From Streptomyces sp. NBC_01707 (GTDB taxonomy: Bacteria; Actinomycetota; Actinomycetes; Streptomycetales; Streptomycetaceae), in NCBI RefSeq assembly GCF_041438805.1, contig NZ_CP109190.1:2356001-2420000 (forward strand): DNA of 64,000 nucleotides, given 5' to 3'. Made by a program: the position numbers and the translations under genes. This document shows, piece after piece, positions 15,976 through 24,840 of the stretch. Numbering within the stretch: the first letter of the stretch is position 1; every line of letters begins with the position of its first letter. The notes below the pieces were generated by a model. That model had not been told where the DNA came from. It saw only the letters and a list, made by a program, of their open reading frames with translations, and did no database searches.

Positions 15976-18174
15976 TCACGCTGTGGGCCCGAAGGGCTGC
16001 GTCCGGGCGATGAGCAGGGCGACGTCATCGGGGCCGTCGGGACGCCGTAGCTCCTGAAGGAGCCGGTCGCAGGTCTTCTCCAAAGGACGTTCGGGCGCGT
16101 CCAGCACGCGGAGGAGAGCCTTGAGGCGTTTGTCGATCGGGTCGTGGCGCGTTTCGACCAGTCCGTCCGTGTACAGGACCAGCTGGTCGCCGGGGTCGAG
16201 GTCGAAGGTGGTGGTCTCGAAGGGGACACCGCCCACTCCCAACGGGATGCCGGTCGGCAGGTCGAGCAGTTCCGGATGCCTGCCGCTGCGCACGAGGACG
16301 GGGGGAAGGTGGCCGGCGGTGGCGATGTGGCACGCGACGCGGTGTGGGTCGTACACGGCGTACACGCAGGTGGCGATGGGGTGCCCCAGTCCCGAGGTGA
16401 TCTTGTCCAGGTGCTGGAGAACCTCGGCCGGGTCGAGGTCGAGGTCGGCGAAGGCACTGGTGGCGGCACGCAGACGGCCCATGGTGGCGGCGGCGCCGAT
16501 GCCGCTGCCCATGACGTCGCCCACAACGAGCGCGGTCCTGTCGCCCTCGAGCGGCAGGACGTCGTACCAGTCGCCGCCGACCTCGAATGCGGCCTGTGCG
16601 GGCCGGTACCGGGAGGCGACCTCCAGGCCGGGCAGGCGGGGCGGGTGTTCCGGAAGGAGGCTGCGCTGCAAGGTCTCGGCGGCGTTGCGCACCCTCTGGT
16701 GCGAGCAGGCGTTGTCGATGCACATGGCGGTACGAGAGGCCAGCTCACCGGCGAGGGCGAGGTCGTCCTCGTCGAAGGGCAGCGGGTTGCGCGCACGGGT
16801 GAGACCCAGGAAGCCGAGGATCTGGCCGCGAGCGGTGAGCGGGACCGCGACGTAGGAGTGCACGCCGGCGCGGGCCAGCAGGGCGGCGGCGCGGTCGTCG
16901 CGGGCGATGCGCGCCAGGTCGTCGTCATCCGCCCGGGTGATCAGGATCGGGCGGCCGGTGCGTACGCATTCGGTGGCCACTCGGCCGGGACCGTAAGCGG
17001 CCAGGTGGCCGGGTGGGTCGGCGGCCTCAGCGGCTTCGGTCGGGTATGCGGCTTTGACCGCGAGGGCGCGAAAGAGCGCGGGGCCGTCGCGCACTGCTAC
17101 GTGACAGTCCTCCAGGACGGAGTCCAGGAGGTCGACCGCGACCACGTCGGCCAGCTCGGGAACGGCGACCTCGGCCAGCTCCCGGGCGGTCTTTCCCACC
17201 TCCAAGGTGGTGCCGATGCGCACTGAGCTGTCGGCTATCAGGGCCAGACGCCCCCGGGCCTTGGCGGCCTCCATGGCCGCCTGATGCCGGTCGGTGACAT
17301 CCACCACCAGTTCGGCCACCCCGAGAACCCGCCCCTGGGGGTCCTCCAGCCGGTACAACGAGATCGACCAGGCATGCTCGTGCTCCGGGTCGGCGGGGCT
17401 GCGGCCGACAATGGTGGACCGCTCGACCATGGGGATCCCGGTCTCCAGGACCTGCCACATCGCGGCCTCGACCACCTCGAACTTCGCAGCGGTCATGATG
17501 TCGCGGTAGTCCCGGCCGAGGTGGTCGTCCGCGGGTATGCCGTGTATCCGCTCCAGGGCAGGGTTGACGGACACGTACCTCAGGTCGGTGTCGAGTATCG
17601 CCAGCCCCATGGGGGACTGGGAGATCAGCCGGGTGGACAATGCGACGTCCCGCTCCACCTCACGCAACGTCGACTCGTCGGTGGCGATCCCGAGGGCGTA
17701 GAAGTCGCCCCGGTCGTCCAGCAGCCTCGTGTTACGGAACTCCACCAGACGGGCGCCGCCGTCCTTGTGCCGGATGGGGAAGGCTCCGGCCCAGCTCTCA
17801 CCGGACTCCATGACGTGGGCGAACAGCTTGATCATCAGTTCCCGGTGCTGTTCATGGACGAGCACCTGCATCGCGTACCGCCCGAGCACCTCATCAGCGG
17901 CATAGCCGAACACCTTCTCGGCCTGCGGGCTCCACAGGACGATCCGCCCGTCGCCGTCCAGCAGCAGCGCGGCGAGACCGAGCAGGTCCACCAACCCGCT
18001 CGGCTGCGACGACGGCGCCTCCGGACGACCGGCGTCGGCCACGCCCTCTTCGGCCTCGCTCACCCGGGCACTCCTTCCGCCGGCCGGCCGCGTGGACCCT
18101 GTCACGCCCCGGTCCGTGGCCCGACCACGTGCCTGCGGCCTGTCCCCCTGTTCCCCGATTGCTTCAGCTTCCAT
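15976..18174 (-). CDS. PAS-PAS-GAF SpoIIE/PP2C serine phosphatase
   Basis: This ~732-residue cytosolic regulator probably dephosphorylates an anti-sigma-factor antagonist (STAS protein). Two PAS domains lie at about residues 60-170 (LLDGDGRIVLWSPQAEKVFGY) and 185-310 (LDTDLRYVSVNPALERIHGI). A GAF domain follows at about 330-490, and the SpoIIE-type PP2C domain from about 500 to the end. Its metal motifs are intact: EVGGDWYDVLPL, VVGDVMGSG, ATAGHLPPVLV, LYTDGLVETR and DDVALLIAR. Unlike the relatives at 20898 and 47222 it has no C-terminal HATPase domain. I chose the ATG at 18174 because GGGGGA lies just upstream; other in-frame starts lie up to 18336. Confidence 0.9.
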   Translation of the reverse strand: MEAEAIGEQGDRPQARGRATDRGVTGSTRPAGGRSARVSEAEEGVADAGRPEAPSSQPSGLVDLLGLAALLLDGDGRIVLWSPQAEKVFGYAADEVLGRYAMQVLVHEQHRELMIKLFAHVMESGESWAGAFPIRHKDGGARLVEFRNTRLLDDRGDFYALGIATDESTLREVERDVALSTRLISQSPMGLAILDTDLRYVSVNPALERIHGIPADDHLGRDYRDIMTAAKFEVVEAAMWQVLETGIPMVERSTIVGRSPADPEHEHAWSISLYRLEDPQGRVLGVAELVVDVTDRHQAAMEAAKARGRLALIADSSVRIGTTLEVGKTARELAEVAVPELADVVAVDLLDSVLEDCHVAVRDGPALFRALAVKAAYPTEAAEAADPPGHLAAYGPGRVATECVRTGRPILITRADDDDLARIARDDRAAALLARAGVHSYVAVPLTARGQILGFLGLTRARNPLPFDEDDLALAGELASRTAMCIDNACSHQRVRNAAETLQRSLLPEHPPRLPGLEVASRYRPAQAAFEVGGDWYDVLPLEGDRTALVVGDVMGSGIGAAATMGRLRAATSAFADLDLDPAEVLQHLDKITSGLGHPIATCVYAVYDPHRVACHIATAGHLPPVLVRSGRHPELLDLPTGIPLGVGGVPFETTTFDLDPGDQLVLYTDGLVETRHDPIDKRLKALLRVLDAPERPLEKTCDRLLQELRRPDGPDDVALLIARTQPFGPTA

Positions 18175-18440
18175 GGTCCCCCGGATCGATCGAACACACA
18201 TCCGTGCATACGGGGCTGCCGGACCGGGCCTGGTCGATGCACCCTCCGTCCGGCGGCTGCGCGGTGGCCCCGCGGGTTCCACCGAAGGCGCCCCGACCGA
18301 CACGAAGGCGCCCGCCACCGGCACGGCGACTCTCACCGGACAGCCCTTACGGAGGACCGGGATGCAGCCCTCCTGATCGCCATCGGTGGCACATCACCGT
18401 CGCGGCCGAGGCGGCCACGACACCGCGCCCGCCCGCCACA

Positions 18441-18469
18441 AAAGAATTGACCATATGTTCGAATTCTTT
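18441..18469. promoter_or_regulatory. AT-rich inverted repeat, candidate operator
   Basis: AAAGAATT and AATTCTTT are perfect inverted arms separated by 13 bases that include CATATG. Such AT-rich symmetry stands out in a ~72% GC background. It lies in the 375-base divergent interval between the PP2C gene (minus) and the VOC gene (plus), about 80 bases before the VOC start, where a repressor or activator could control either gene. The binding protein is unknown. Confidence 0.45.
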
Positions 18470-18549
18470 GCCGGTCAGGGTGCACGGACAACGAATAGCG
18501 TGGCCGGCCAGACACCAGTCATGTCCCTCGACCAGGAGGCAGTCAGACC

Positions 18550-19338
18550 ATGGCCGCAAAACCTGAAGGCGCGCCCTGTTGGGCCGACGCGATGTTTCCC
18601 GACCTGGAGGCCGCCAAGAGCTTCTACGGTGAACTGCTGGGCTGGACCTTCGGCGAGTCGTCGGAGGAGTACGGCAACTACACGCAGGCGTACTCGGGCG
18701 GCAGGAATGTCGCCGCCCTCTCCCCCCAGATGCCCGGCTGGGAAGGCCCGCCGGCCTGGAGCATCTATCTCGCCTCGCCGGACGTCGACGCCGCCGCCGC
18801 CAAGATCCGTGACAATGGCGGCGAGTTGATGATGGAGCCCATGTCCGTCGGTGAGTTCGGCAGGATGCTGATGGCCAAGGACCCGAGCGGCGTCGTGTTC
18901 GGCGTCTGGCAGGCGGGCACGCACGAGGGCTTCGAGAAGCAGGACGAGCCCGGCGCGTTCTGCTGGGCCGAGGTCACCACACGCGAGGTCGAGAAGGCCG
19001 ACGGTTTCTTCCCCGCTGTCTTCGGTTACCGCGTGAGGGCCATGCAGGACGACGCCATCGACTTCAAGCTGTACGACCTCGATGACGACACCGTGCTCGG
19101 CCGGATGAAGATGACGAAGGACTGGCCGGCCGAGGTCCCTCCGTACCTCAACCTCTACTTCGCCGTCGACAGCTGCGACGACGCTATCGCCACCGTCACC
19201 AAGCACGGCGGCCAGGTGCACTTCGGCCCGCACGACAGCCCGTTCGGCCGATTCGCGGCCGTCTCCGACCCGCAGGGCGCGGCCTTTTCCGTGATCGATC
19301 TCAAGACGACGAAGGGTGAGATGCCCACGATCACCTGA
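18550..19338 (+). CDS. VOC family (glyoxalase-fold) protein, two domains
   Basis: This 262-residue protein has two vicinal-oxygen-chelate domains in tandem: residues ~8-125 (PCWADAMFPDLEAAKSFYGE, VDAAAAKIRDNGGEL, AKDPSGVVFGVWQ) and ~135-255 (CWAEVTTREVEKADGFFPAV, DAIATVTKHGGQV, VSDPQGAAFSVI). This layout is the Cfp30B/27-kDa-antigen subgroup common in actinomycetes. The substrate is unknown. A good AGGAGG precedes the start. It lies between two phosphatase genes. Confidence 0.88.
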   Translation: MAAKPEGAPCWADAMFPDLEAAKSFYGELLGWTFGESSEEYGNYTQAYSGGRNVAALSPQMPGWEGPPAWSIYLASPDVDAAAAKIRDNGGELMMEPMSVGEFGRMLMAKDPSGVVFGVWQAGTHEGFEKQDEPGAFCWAEVTTREVEKADGFFPAVFGYRVRAMQDDAIDFKLYDLDDDTVLGRMKMTKDWPAEVPPYLNLYFAVDSCDDAIATVTKHGGQVHFGPHDSPFGRFAAVSDPQGAAFSVIDLKTTKGEMPTIT

Positions 19339-19370
19339 GCGCCGGGGAACCACCGCCCCCTCCCTGCTCC

Positions 19371-19399
19371 GGTCCGCGGCCGCTCGTCGGCCGCGGACC
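19371..19399. terminator. Hairpin between convergent VOC and phosphatase genes
   Basis: GGTCCGCGGCCG and CGGCCGCGGACC pair perfectly over 12 bp around CTCGT, 33 bases after the VOC stop. It lies between convergent genes and may serve both. Confidence 0.75.
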
Positions 19400-19495
19400 G
19401 ACTGCGAATGACGCCGAGCGGCAGGATCCGCACCACTGCTGCTCCGGTCGTGGCTCGCCGCGCACGTCCCGTGGTTCGGTTACGGAGCCGAGGCG

Positions 19496-20644
19496 TCAGT
19501 CGTCGGCGTGGATGAGCTTTCCGTGGGTGCGGTCCCGGTGGTGGGCGGGTGGTAGGTGGATCGCAATGAGGGCGGCGTCGTCACCGAGGCGTCCGCCGGC
19601 GTGAGCGAGGAGATCACGCCGGATGTGGTGCAGGAGCGCCTTGGGGTTGCACTCGGTCCACTGTGCCGCGCGTTGTGCGAACGGATAGAACTCACCGGCC
19701 CGGTCACGGGCCTCGACGACGCCGTCGGTGTACAGGACGAGGGTGTCGCCGTCCTGGAAGGTGAACACGTCAAGGGTGTGGGCCGGTCTCATCAGGCCGA
19801 GCCCCAGCGGAGGCGCGGGGTGCAGGCTCGGGACGGTCACGGAGTGGCCGGGGCTGAGCAGCAGGGGCGGGGGGTGCCCGCAGCTGGTCATCCTGGTGAT
19901 GTGGTCGTCGTCGGAGATCTCCAGCAGCAGGGCGGTGACGAAACGTTCCCCGACCTCCCCCTCCGGCTCGGAGAATTCTGCCTGGTAGCGGTCCACGCTC
20001 TGATCCAGGGCGTCGGCCAGTGCGGGCAGGGACGTGTGCTGGTGGGCGGCCTCGCGGAAGGCGCCGAGGAGCAGTGCGGCCTCTCCGATGGCCGCCAGGC
20101 CCTTGCCCCGTACGTCCCCGATCATCACTCGGGTACCGCCTTCGGTACGGGTCGCCGCGTACAGGTCACCGCCGATCTCGGCCTCCTCCTCGGCGGCCAG
20201 GTACAGGCAGGCGGTGCGCAGTGGACCGATCCGGTCCGGGAGCGGCCACAGCAGCACGTGCTGCGCGGCCTCGGCCACCGACCGCACCTGCGCCAGCTTC
20301 CTTTCGCGCCGCTCCCGCACCACGCAGAAGCACACGATCAGAAACGAGAGCACCGCCAGCGCGACGATCTGCACGACCACGTTGCGGGAGAAGTGCGCGC
20401 CGAAGTGCCAACCGATGTACACCTGGGCCGCCACGGCGAGGAGCCCGACCGCTCCGGTCAGCCGGGGACCGGCGAACGAGGCGGTGATCGCGGGTGCGAT
20501 GACCAGCAGCGGACCGAGGTGTACGTCGGCCGGGACCAGGATGTCCACGACCGTGATCACCACGATGAGCGCGAACGGGATCACCAGCAACGCACGGCTC
20601 GACTGCCATGGCCGCCAACCGGCAAAGGGCTGCCCACCTCCCAT
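19496..20644 (-). CDS. Membrane-bound SpoIIE/PP2C serine phosphatase
   Basis: This ~382-residue protein has three to four N-terminal hydrophobic helices (ALLVIPFALIVVITVVDILV, GPLLVIAPAITASFA, IVALAVLSFLIVCFCVV) followed by a coiled region and a PP2C/SpoIIE domain from about residue 150. The metal-site motifs are intact: EIGGDLYAATR, IGDVRGKG, TSCGHPPPLLL, LYTDGVVEARD and DDAALIAI. No sensor or ATPase domain is present, so the membrane part may itself sense a signal. A GTG at 20689 is an alternative start adding 15 residues; neither start has a strong ribosome binding site. It lies 208 bases downstream of the next phosphatase gene on the same strand. Confidence 0.9.
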   Translation of the reverse strand: MGGGQPFAGWRPWQSSRALLVIPFALIVVITVVDILVPADVHLGPLLVIAPAITASFAGPRLTGAVGLLAVAAQVYIGWHFGAHFSRNVVVQIVALAVLSFLIVCFCVVRERRERKLAQVRSVAEAAQHVLLWPLPDRIGPLRTACLYLAAEEEAEIGGDLYAATRTEGGTRVMIGDVRGKGLAAIGEAALLLGAFREAAHQHTSLPALADALDQSVDRYQAEFSEPEGEVGERFVTALLLEISDDDHITRMTSCGHPPPLLLSPGHSVTVPSLHPAPPLGLGLMRPAHTLDVFTFQDGDTLVLYTDGVVEARDRAGEFYPFAQRAAQWTECNPKALLHHIRRDLLAHAGGRLGDDAALIAIHLPPAHHRDRTHGKLIHADD

Positions 20645-20897
20645 ATCTTCCACAGTGCACCGTCCGAGGGAGGCTGACGAGTTGGGCACACCATGAAGAC
20701 CTGCCCGGACGGGGGGAGAGGCCTCGCGGCAGCCGTCGAGCAGGTGTATACGCGCTCCGACGACGCAGCGAGGTGCCGTCGCCGCGTCGTGCGCCCGTCA
20801 GGGATCACGGGACAGCCCTTCGGCCTCCGGCCTCCGCCGCCTTGTCCGCGGTCCTTCCTCCGGAGCGATTGCACGCCCGCGTCCCGAGTCCCGCAGC

Positions 20898-23351
20898 TCA
20901 TCGAGGAAGGGACAGCTCGGCCCAGATGATCTTGCCGCGTGCCACGTAGCGGGTGCCCCAGTGGTCGGTGAGCTGGGCGACGAGGAACAGGCCGCGACCG
21001 CCCTCGTCGTCGTTCTGGGCCCGGCGCAGATGCGGGGCCGTGCTGTTGCCGTCGGACACTTCGCAGATGAGGTTCTGATCGTGGATCAGACGTAGCCGGA
21101 TGGGCGGCTTGCCGTAGCGGATGGCGTTGGTGACCAGCTCGCTGACGACCAGTTCGGCGACGTACGCCAGCTCCTGCAGCCCCCACAGGTCCAGCTGCCG
21201 GGTGGCCGCTGCCCGCGCGTCCACGACGACGGCGGGATCCGGCGGCAGATCCCAGGAGGCCACGCGGTCCGGGCCGAGTGCGCGGGTACGGGCGACCAGC
21301 AGCGCGACATCGTCCGGAGGCCGGAACGGCAGCAGCGCCGTGGTCAGCTCGTCGCAGACGTCCTCGAGCGCGGGCTCCGGCCGGGACAGGATGTGGCGCA
21401 GCGAGTCCAGGCCGATGTCGATGTCCTGGTCCCGGGCCATGAGCAGCCCGTTGGTGTACAGGACGAGCAGGCTGCCCTCGGCAAGGTCCAGTTCGGTCGT
21501 CTCGAACGGCAGTCCCCCCAGACCCAGCGGAGGCCCTGCGGGAACCTCCGGGAAGTCGACGCCGCCGCCGGGGCCCGCCACAGCGGGCGGATAGTGGCCG
21601 GCACTGGCGAGCGTGCAGCGCCGCTCGGCGGGGTCGTACACCGCGTACAGACAGGTTGCCCCGATCGCGGGCCCGTCGGCGTGGGGTTCGTCGCGGCCCC
21701 CGCCTTCCTCCTCGGTGAGGCGGGCCACCAGGTCGTCGAGGTGGGTGAGCAGCTCGTCGGGCGGCAGGTCCAGGTCGGCCAGGGTGTGAACCGCGGCGCG
21801 CAGCCGCCCCATGGTGGCGGAGGCCTGTACACCGTGCCCGGGCACGTCCCCCACCACCAGGGCGACCCGGGCCCCGGACAGCGGGATCACATCGAACCAG
21901 TCACCGCCCAGATCGGTGCCCGAGCCGGCGGGCTGGTAGCGGCCTGCGACCTCCACCGCGTTGAGCACCGGCAGGCGTTGCGGGAGCAGGCTGCGCTGCA
22001 GGGCCAGGGCGGTGTTGTGTTCGCGCGTGTAGCGGCGGGCGTTGTCCATGGAGAGGGCGGCCCGGGAGACAAGTTCGGCGGCCAGGGTGACGTCGTCGTC
22101 GTCGAAGTGCTCGGGATCCCGCCACCGGTAGAACGTGGCCACGCCCATCAGGACGTTCCGCGCGGTCAGGGGTACGGCGATGAGCGAGTGGACCTTGATG
22201 GCACGGATGATCGCAGCTCGAGTGGGATCCTCGTCCAGCCAGGGCGCAGTGAGGTCCAGGCAAGCGATGAATTTCGCCTCGAGATCGGCCATGCACCGGG
22301 CCTGCGGCGAGGCCGGAGCGAATCGGCTCAGTTCGCCCACGGCCAACACCTTCGGTGGCCGCACCGACTCGAAAGCGGTCTCGTGGGCCGCCCGACGCAA
22401 TGTGAGGCCCTGGTCGGCCGGGCCGGGCGTGGGCGTGTCGCCGCGGAGCACCGAGTCCAGCAGATCCACCGTCACGCTGTCCGCCAGCCGGTGGAGCGCC
22501 ACCTCCGCCAGCTCCTTCGCGGTCCGCCCCACATCCAGGGTGGTGCCGATACGTATGCTCGCCTCGTTGATCAGCTGCATCCGCTCCCTGGCCCGGTGGG
22601 CATCGGTGATGTCGACGACCGCGTGGCACAGTCCGAGCACCGTTCCCTCGGAGTCCTGCAGCCGGAAGATCCCGGTGGACCAGACGTGCTCACGGCCGGG
22701 ATCGGCCGGAGTGAGGCCGCGTTGGATGAAGTCGAGCACCGGCTCGCCGGTGGCCAGGACGCGTTTCATCGTCGCCTCGATCTCGGCGGCGTTCAGGTCG
22801 GGCAGCGCCTCGCCGATCCGTTTGCCCAGCCGCTGCCCGATCGGCACACCGGTCATCCGCTCCAGTGCCCGATTGCGCCGGGTGCAGCGCAGATCGGTGT
22901 CGGAGACCAACAGGCCGACCGGCGACTGGTTGAACAGGCCGGACAGTACCGCGAGGTCTTCCTCCCAGCGCCGTGTCTCGGCCTCCTCGGCGGCCAGCAG
23001 CAGCCAGAACCGTGCGTCGTCGGGGCCCACCCACGGGTGTGCTCGCAGGGCCACGGCCAGGTCCCGCCCGTCCTTGCGGCGCAGTGCGGCACCGACCTGC
23101 CACCCCTGTGCCGCCTCGTGGCGCATGTCGGCGGCTGCCGTGAGGACCGCTGCGCGCCCGGCGGCGGCGAGCAGGGACGCGGCAGGCCGCCCCAGAACCT
23201 CGGCGGCTTCGTAGCCCAGCAGCTCCTCTGCACCCGCACTCCACCCGACGAGCACCCCGCAGGCGTCCATCACCGCTGCGGCCGCCCGAGTCGCAGCGAA
23301 CGGACTGCCGGACGGACTGCCGACCTCGGTGTGGTGTGTGTCCGGTGCCAT
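20898..23351 (-). CDS. PAS-PAS-GAF SpoIIE/PP2C phosphatase with C-terminal HATPase domain (atypical active site)
   Basis: This 817-residue signalling protein combines PAS (about 20-125), PAS (about 135-265), GAF (about 280-440), PP2C/SpoIIE (about 455-680) and an anti-sigma-type HATPase (about 690-810; SELVTNAIRYG, CEVSDGN, GGRGLFLVAQL). In principle it could act both as phosphatase and kinase on STAS-domain partners. The PP2C motifs GGDWFDVIPL, GDVPGHG, SAGHYPPAV and DDVALLVAR are present. The usual YTDG motif, however, reads LYTNGLLMARD, replacing a conserved metal-ligand aspartate with asparagine. The start ATG at 23351 follows AAGGACGG. Activity may be reduced or redirected. Confidence 0.9.
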   Translation of the reverse strand: MAPDTHHTEVGSPSGSPFAATRAAAAVMDACGVLVGWSAGAEELLGYEAAEVLGRPAASLLAAAGRAAVLTAAADMRHEAAQGWQVGAALRRKDGRDLAVALRAHPWVGPDDARFWLLLAAEEAETRRWEEDLAVLSGLFNQSPVGLLVSDTDLRCTRRNRALERMTGVPIGQRLGKRIGEALPDLNAAEIEATMKRVLATGEPVLDFIQRGLTPADPGREHVWSTGIFRLQDSEGTVLGLCHAVVDITDAHRARERMQLINEASIRIGTTLDVGRTAKELAEVALHRLADSVTVDLLDSVLRGDTPTPGPADQGLTLRRAAHETAFESVRPPKVLAVGELSRFAPASPQARCMADLEAKFIACLDLTAPWLDEDPTRAAIIRAIKVHSLIAVPLTARNVLMGVATFYRWRDPEHFDDDDVTLAAELVSRAALSMDNARRYTREHNTALALQRSLLPQRLPVLNAVEVAGRYQPAGSGTDLGGDWFDVIPLSGARVALVVGDVPGHGVQASATMGRLRAAVHTLADLDLPPDELLTHLDDLVARLTEEEGGGRDEPHADGPAIGATCLYAVYDPAERRCTLASAGHYPPAVAGPGGGVDFPEVPAGPPLGLGGLPFETTELDLAEGSLLVLYTNGLLMARDQDIDIGLDSLRHILSRPEPALEDVCDELTTALLPFRPPDDVALLVARTRALGPDRVASWDLPPDPAVVVDARAAATRQLDLWGLQELAYVAELVVSELVTNAIRYGKPPIRLRLIHDQNLICEVSDGNSTAPHLRRAQNDDEGGRGLFLVAQLTDHWGTRYVARGKIIWAELSLPR

Positions 23352-23422
23352 GCACCCCGTCCTTGCCGTGTCGTCCTCGGAGACCTTTGCAAGACAGTCC
23401 TGCTGCGCCGACGCCCTCCCGA

Positions 23423-24259
23423 TTATCGTCCGCCGTGTCCGACGGGGCCCTTCCTGGTCACCGGCCCGGCCGGCACCGACCCGGTGGAAACGGTGAAGAG
23501 ACCTCCGCCGGGGTCGCTGATGACGGACTCGGTCCCGCCGCCCGGGGACGGAGCCGGAGGGGTGGCGGTTCCTCCTGCCTCGCGTGCGGCGGCGATGGCC
23601 GGTTCCACGTCGTCGACCCGGAAGTGCACGTGCCAGCGTGGCCGCACGCGGGGGTCGGGAGATTCCCCGACGCCGCCGCCGCGCACGGTGGCCACGGTGT
23701 TCTTGACCTGCCGCACGGTGACGGTGTCGTTCTCGTAGGCGTAGGCGACCTCGCAACCGCCGGGGTCGCCGGAGGCCCAGTCGAAGATCTGGGCGTAGAA
23801 CATGGCGGCGTCGAAGGCGTCCCGGGTACGTAGCTCGAGAAAGGCCGGCGGGTTGCCGTGCTCGTCCGACCAGCGAAGGGCGCGGCCTTGCCAGAAGCCG
23901 AAGACGGCCCCGTCGCGGTCGGCTGCCACCGCGCCCCGGCCCAGGCCGAATCGCACCGGGCCGACGGCGACGGTGCCGCCGCGCTCACGCACCCGGGCCG
24001 CGGTGACGTCCACGTCCGCCACGGCGAAGTACGGGGTCCACGACCCGGCCACCGGCCGGCCGGGCGCCACCTCACCCAGCCCGGCCACCGGCTGCCCGTG
24101 GGCGGAGGCGACCGAGAAGCCCGTTCCCAGGCTGCCCGGCCGGAACTCCCATCCCAGAACGGCCGAGTAGAAGTCCTGCGTGGCGTGCAGGTTACGGGTC
24201 ATGAGATTGACCCAGCACGGTGTTCCGCACACCGGCATGACGTGCCCTGTGGGCGTCAT
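23423..24259 (-). CDS. VOC family (glyoxalase-fold) protein, two domains
   Basis: This 278-residue protein has two tandem VOC domains: ~10-125 (PCWVNLMTRNLHATQDFYSA, VTAARVRERGGTV, DRDGAVFGFWQ) and ~140-260 (LELRTRDAFDAAMFYAQIF, VEPAIAAAREAGGTA, ISDPGGGLFTV). It belongs to the same Cfp30B-like group as the protein at 18550, though clearly diverged from it. Its stop lies 71 bases upstream of the phosphatase start on the same strand, so the two are probably co-transcribed. The function is unknown. Confidence 0.87.
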   Translation of the reverse strand: MTPTGHVMPVCGTPCWVNLMTRNLHATQDFYSAVLGWEFRPGSLGTGFSVASAHGQPVAGLGEVAPGRPVAGSWTPYFAVADVDVTAARVRERGGTVAVGPVRFGLGRGAVAADRDGAVFGFWQGRALRWSDEHGNPPAFLELRTRDAFDAAMFYAQIFDWASGDPGGCEVAYAYENDTVTVRQVKNTVATVRGGGVGESPDPRVRPRWHVHFRVDDVEPAIAAAREAGGTATPPAPSPGGGTESVISDPGGGLFTVSTGSVPAGPVTRKGPVGHGGR

Positions 24260-24293
24260 CAGCGTTGTCTCCTCGCCCCCGCACGATCTGCTG

Positions 24294-24620
24294 TCAGCGG
24301 CCGAGCGCCTCGCGCAACTCCTGTTTGTTCATGGTCGAGCGGCCCTCCACGTGCTTCTTCTTCGCCTCTTCGTAGAGCTGGTCCTTCGTGGGTCCCTGCG
24401 CTCCGCGATGGGACCGCTCACCGCCACGCTGTGAGGCGGATTTCGGATCGCGCAGGGAAGTCCTGCTCGCCGTTTTCGCCTCTCCCGAGCGGGCCCGCTC
24501 CTTGTTGACGGTGCGTGCGGCGAGTTCCTTCGCACGCTCCTCGGAGGCGCCACGCTTCTCGGCGCTCTCCTTGATGTGCTCGTACTGCCGCTCCCGCTTA
24601 CGGCTCGATCCTGCCGGCAT
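24294..24620 (-). CDS. Small basic protein with C-terminal Rho-N-like domain
   Basis: This 108-residue, highly charged protein begins MPAGSSRKRERQYEHIKESA. It ends with a Rho-termination-factor N-terminal-like helix motif (QLYEEAKKKHVEGRSTMNKQ followed by ELREALGR). Homologues are usually labelled 'plasmid stabilization protein' in Streptomyces, a name without demonstrated function. The basic N-terminal helix suggests nucleic acid binding. A GAAGGAA ribosome binding site precedes the ATG at 24620. Its stop is 34 bases upstream of the VOC start, so they probably share a transcript. Confidence 0.8.
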   Translation of the reverse strand: MPAGSSRKRERQYEHIKESAEKRGASEERAKELAARTVNKERARSGEAKTASRTSLRDPKSASQRGGERSHRGAQGPTKDQLYEEAKKKHVEGRSTMNKQELREALGR

Positions 24621-24840
24621 CACATCGTTCCTTCCCTGCATCCGACCCTGCGCGCGGCAGCCCGGGTGGCGATTCCATCGCGCCGTGCGACGTCCCCCAC
24701 GGGGCCGTCGCACGCACTCCACCCATACGCCCACCACACCCCGTACGCCACCGGACTCCGGTCGCCGGTCCCGGTGTGTTCACGCACGGAGAGGTGCCGA
24801 GGGCCGCACGGGCCCTACGAGCGCATTCCGCCGTGCGCGT

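Noticed and set aside
18240..18430. Possible C-terminal scrap of another PP2C gene (RDAALLIAI)
   Set aside because: The resemblance is limited to a few residues and could be chance.
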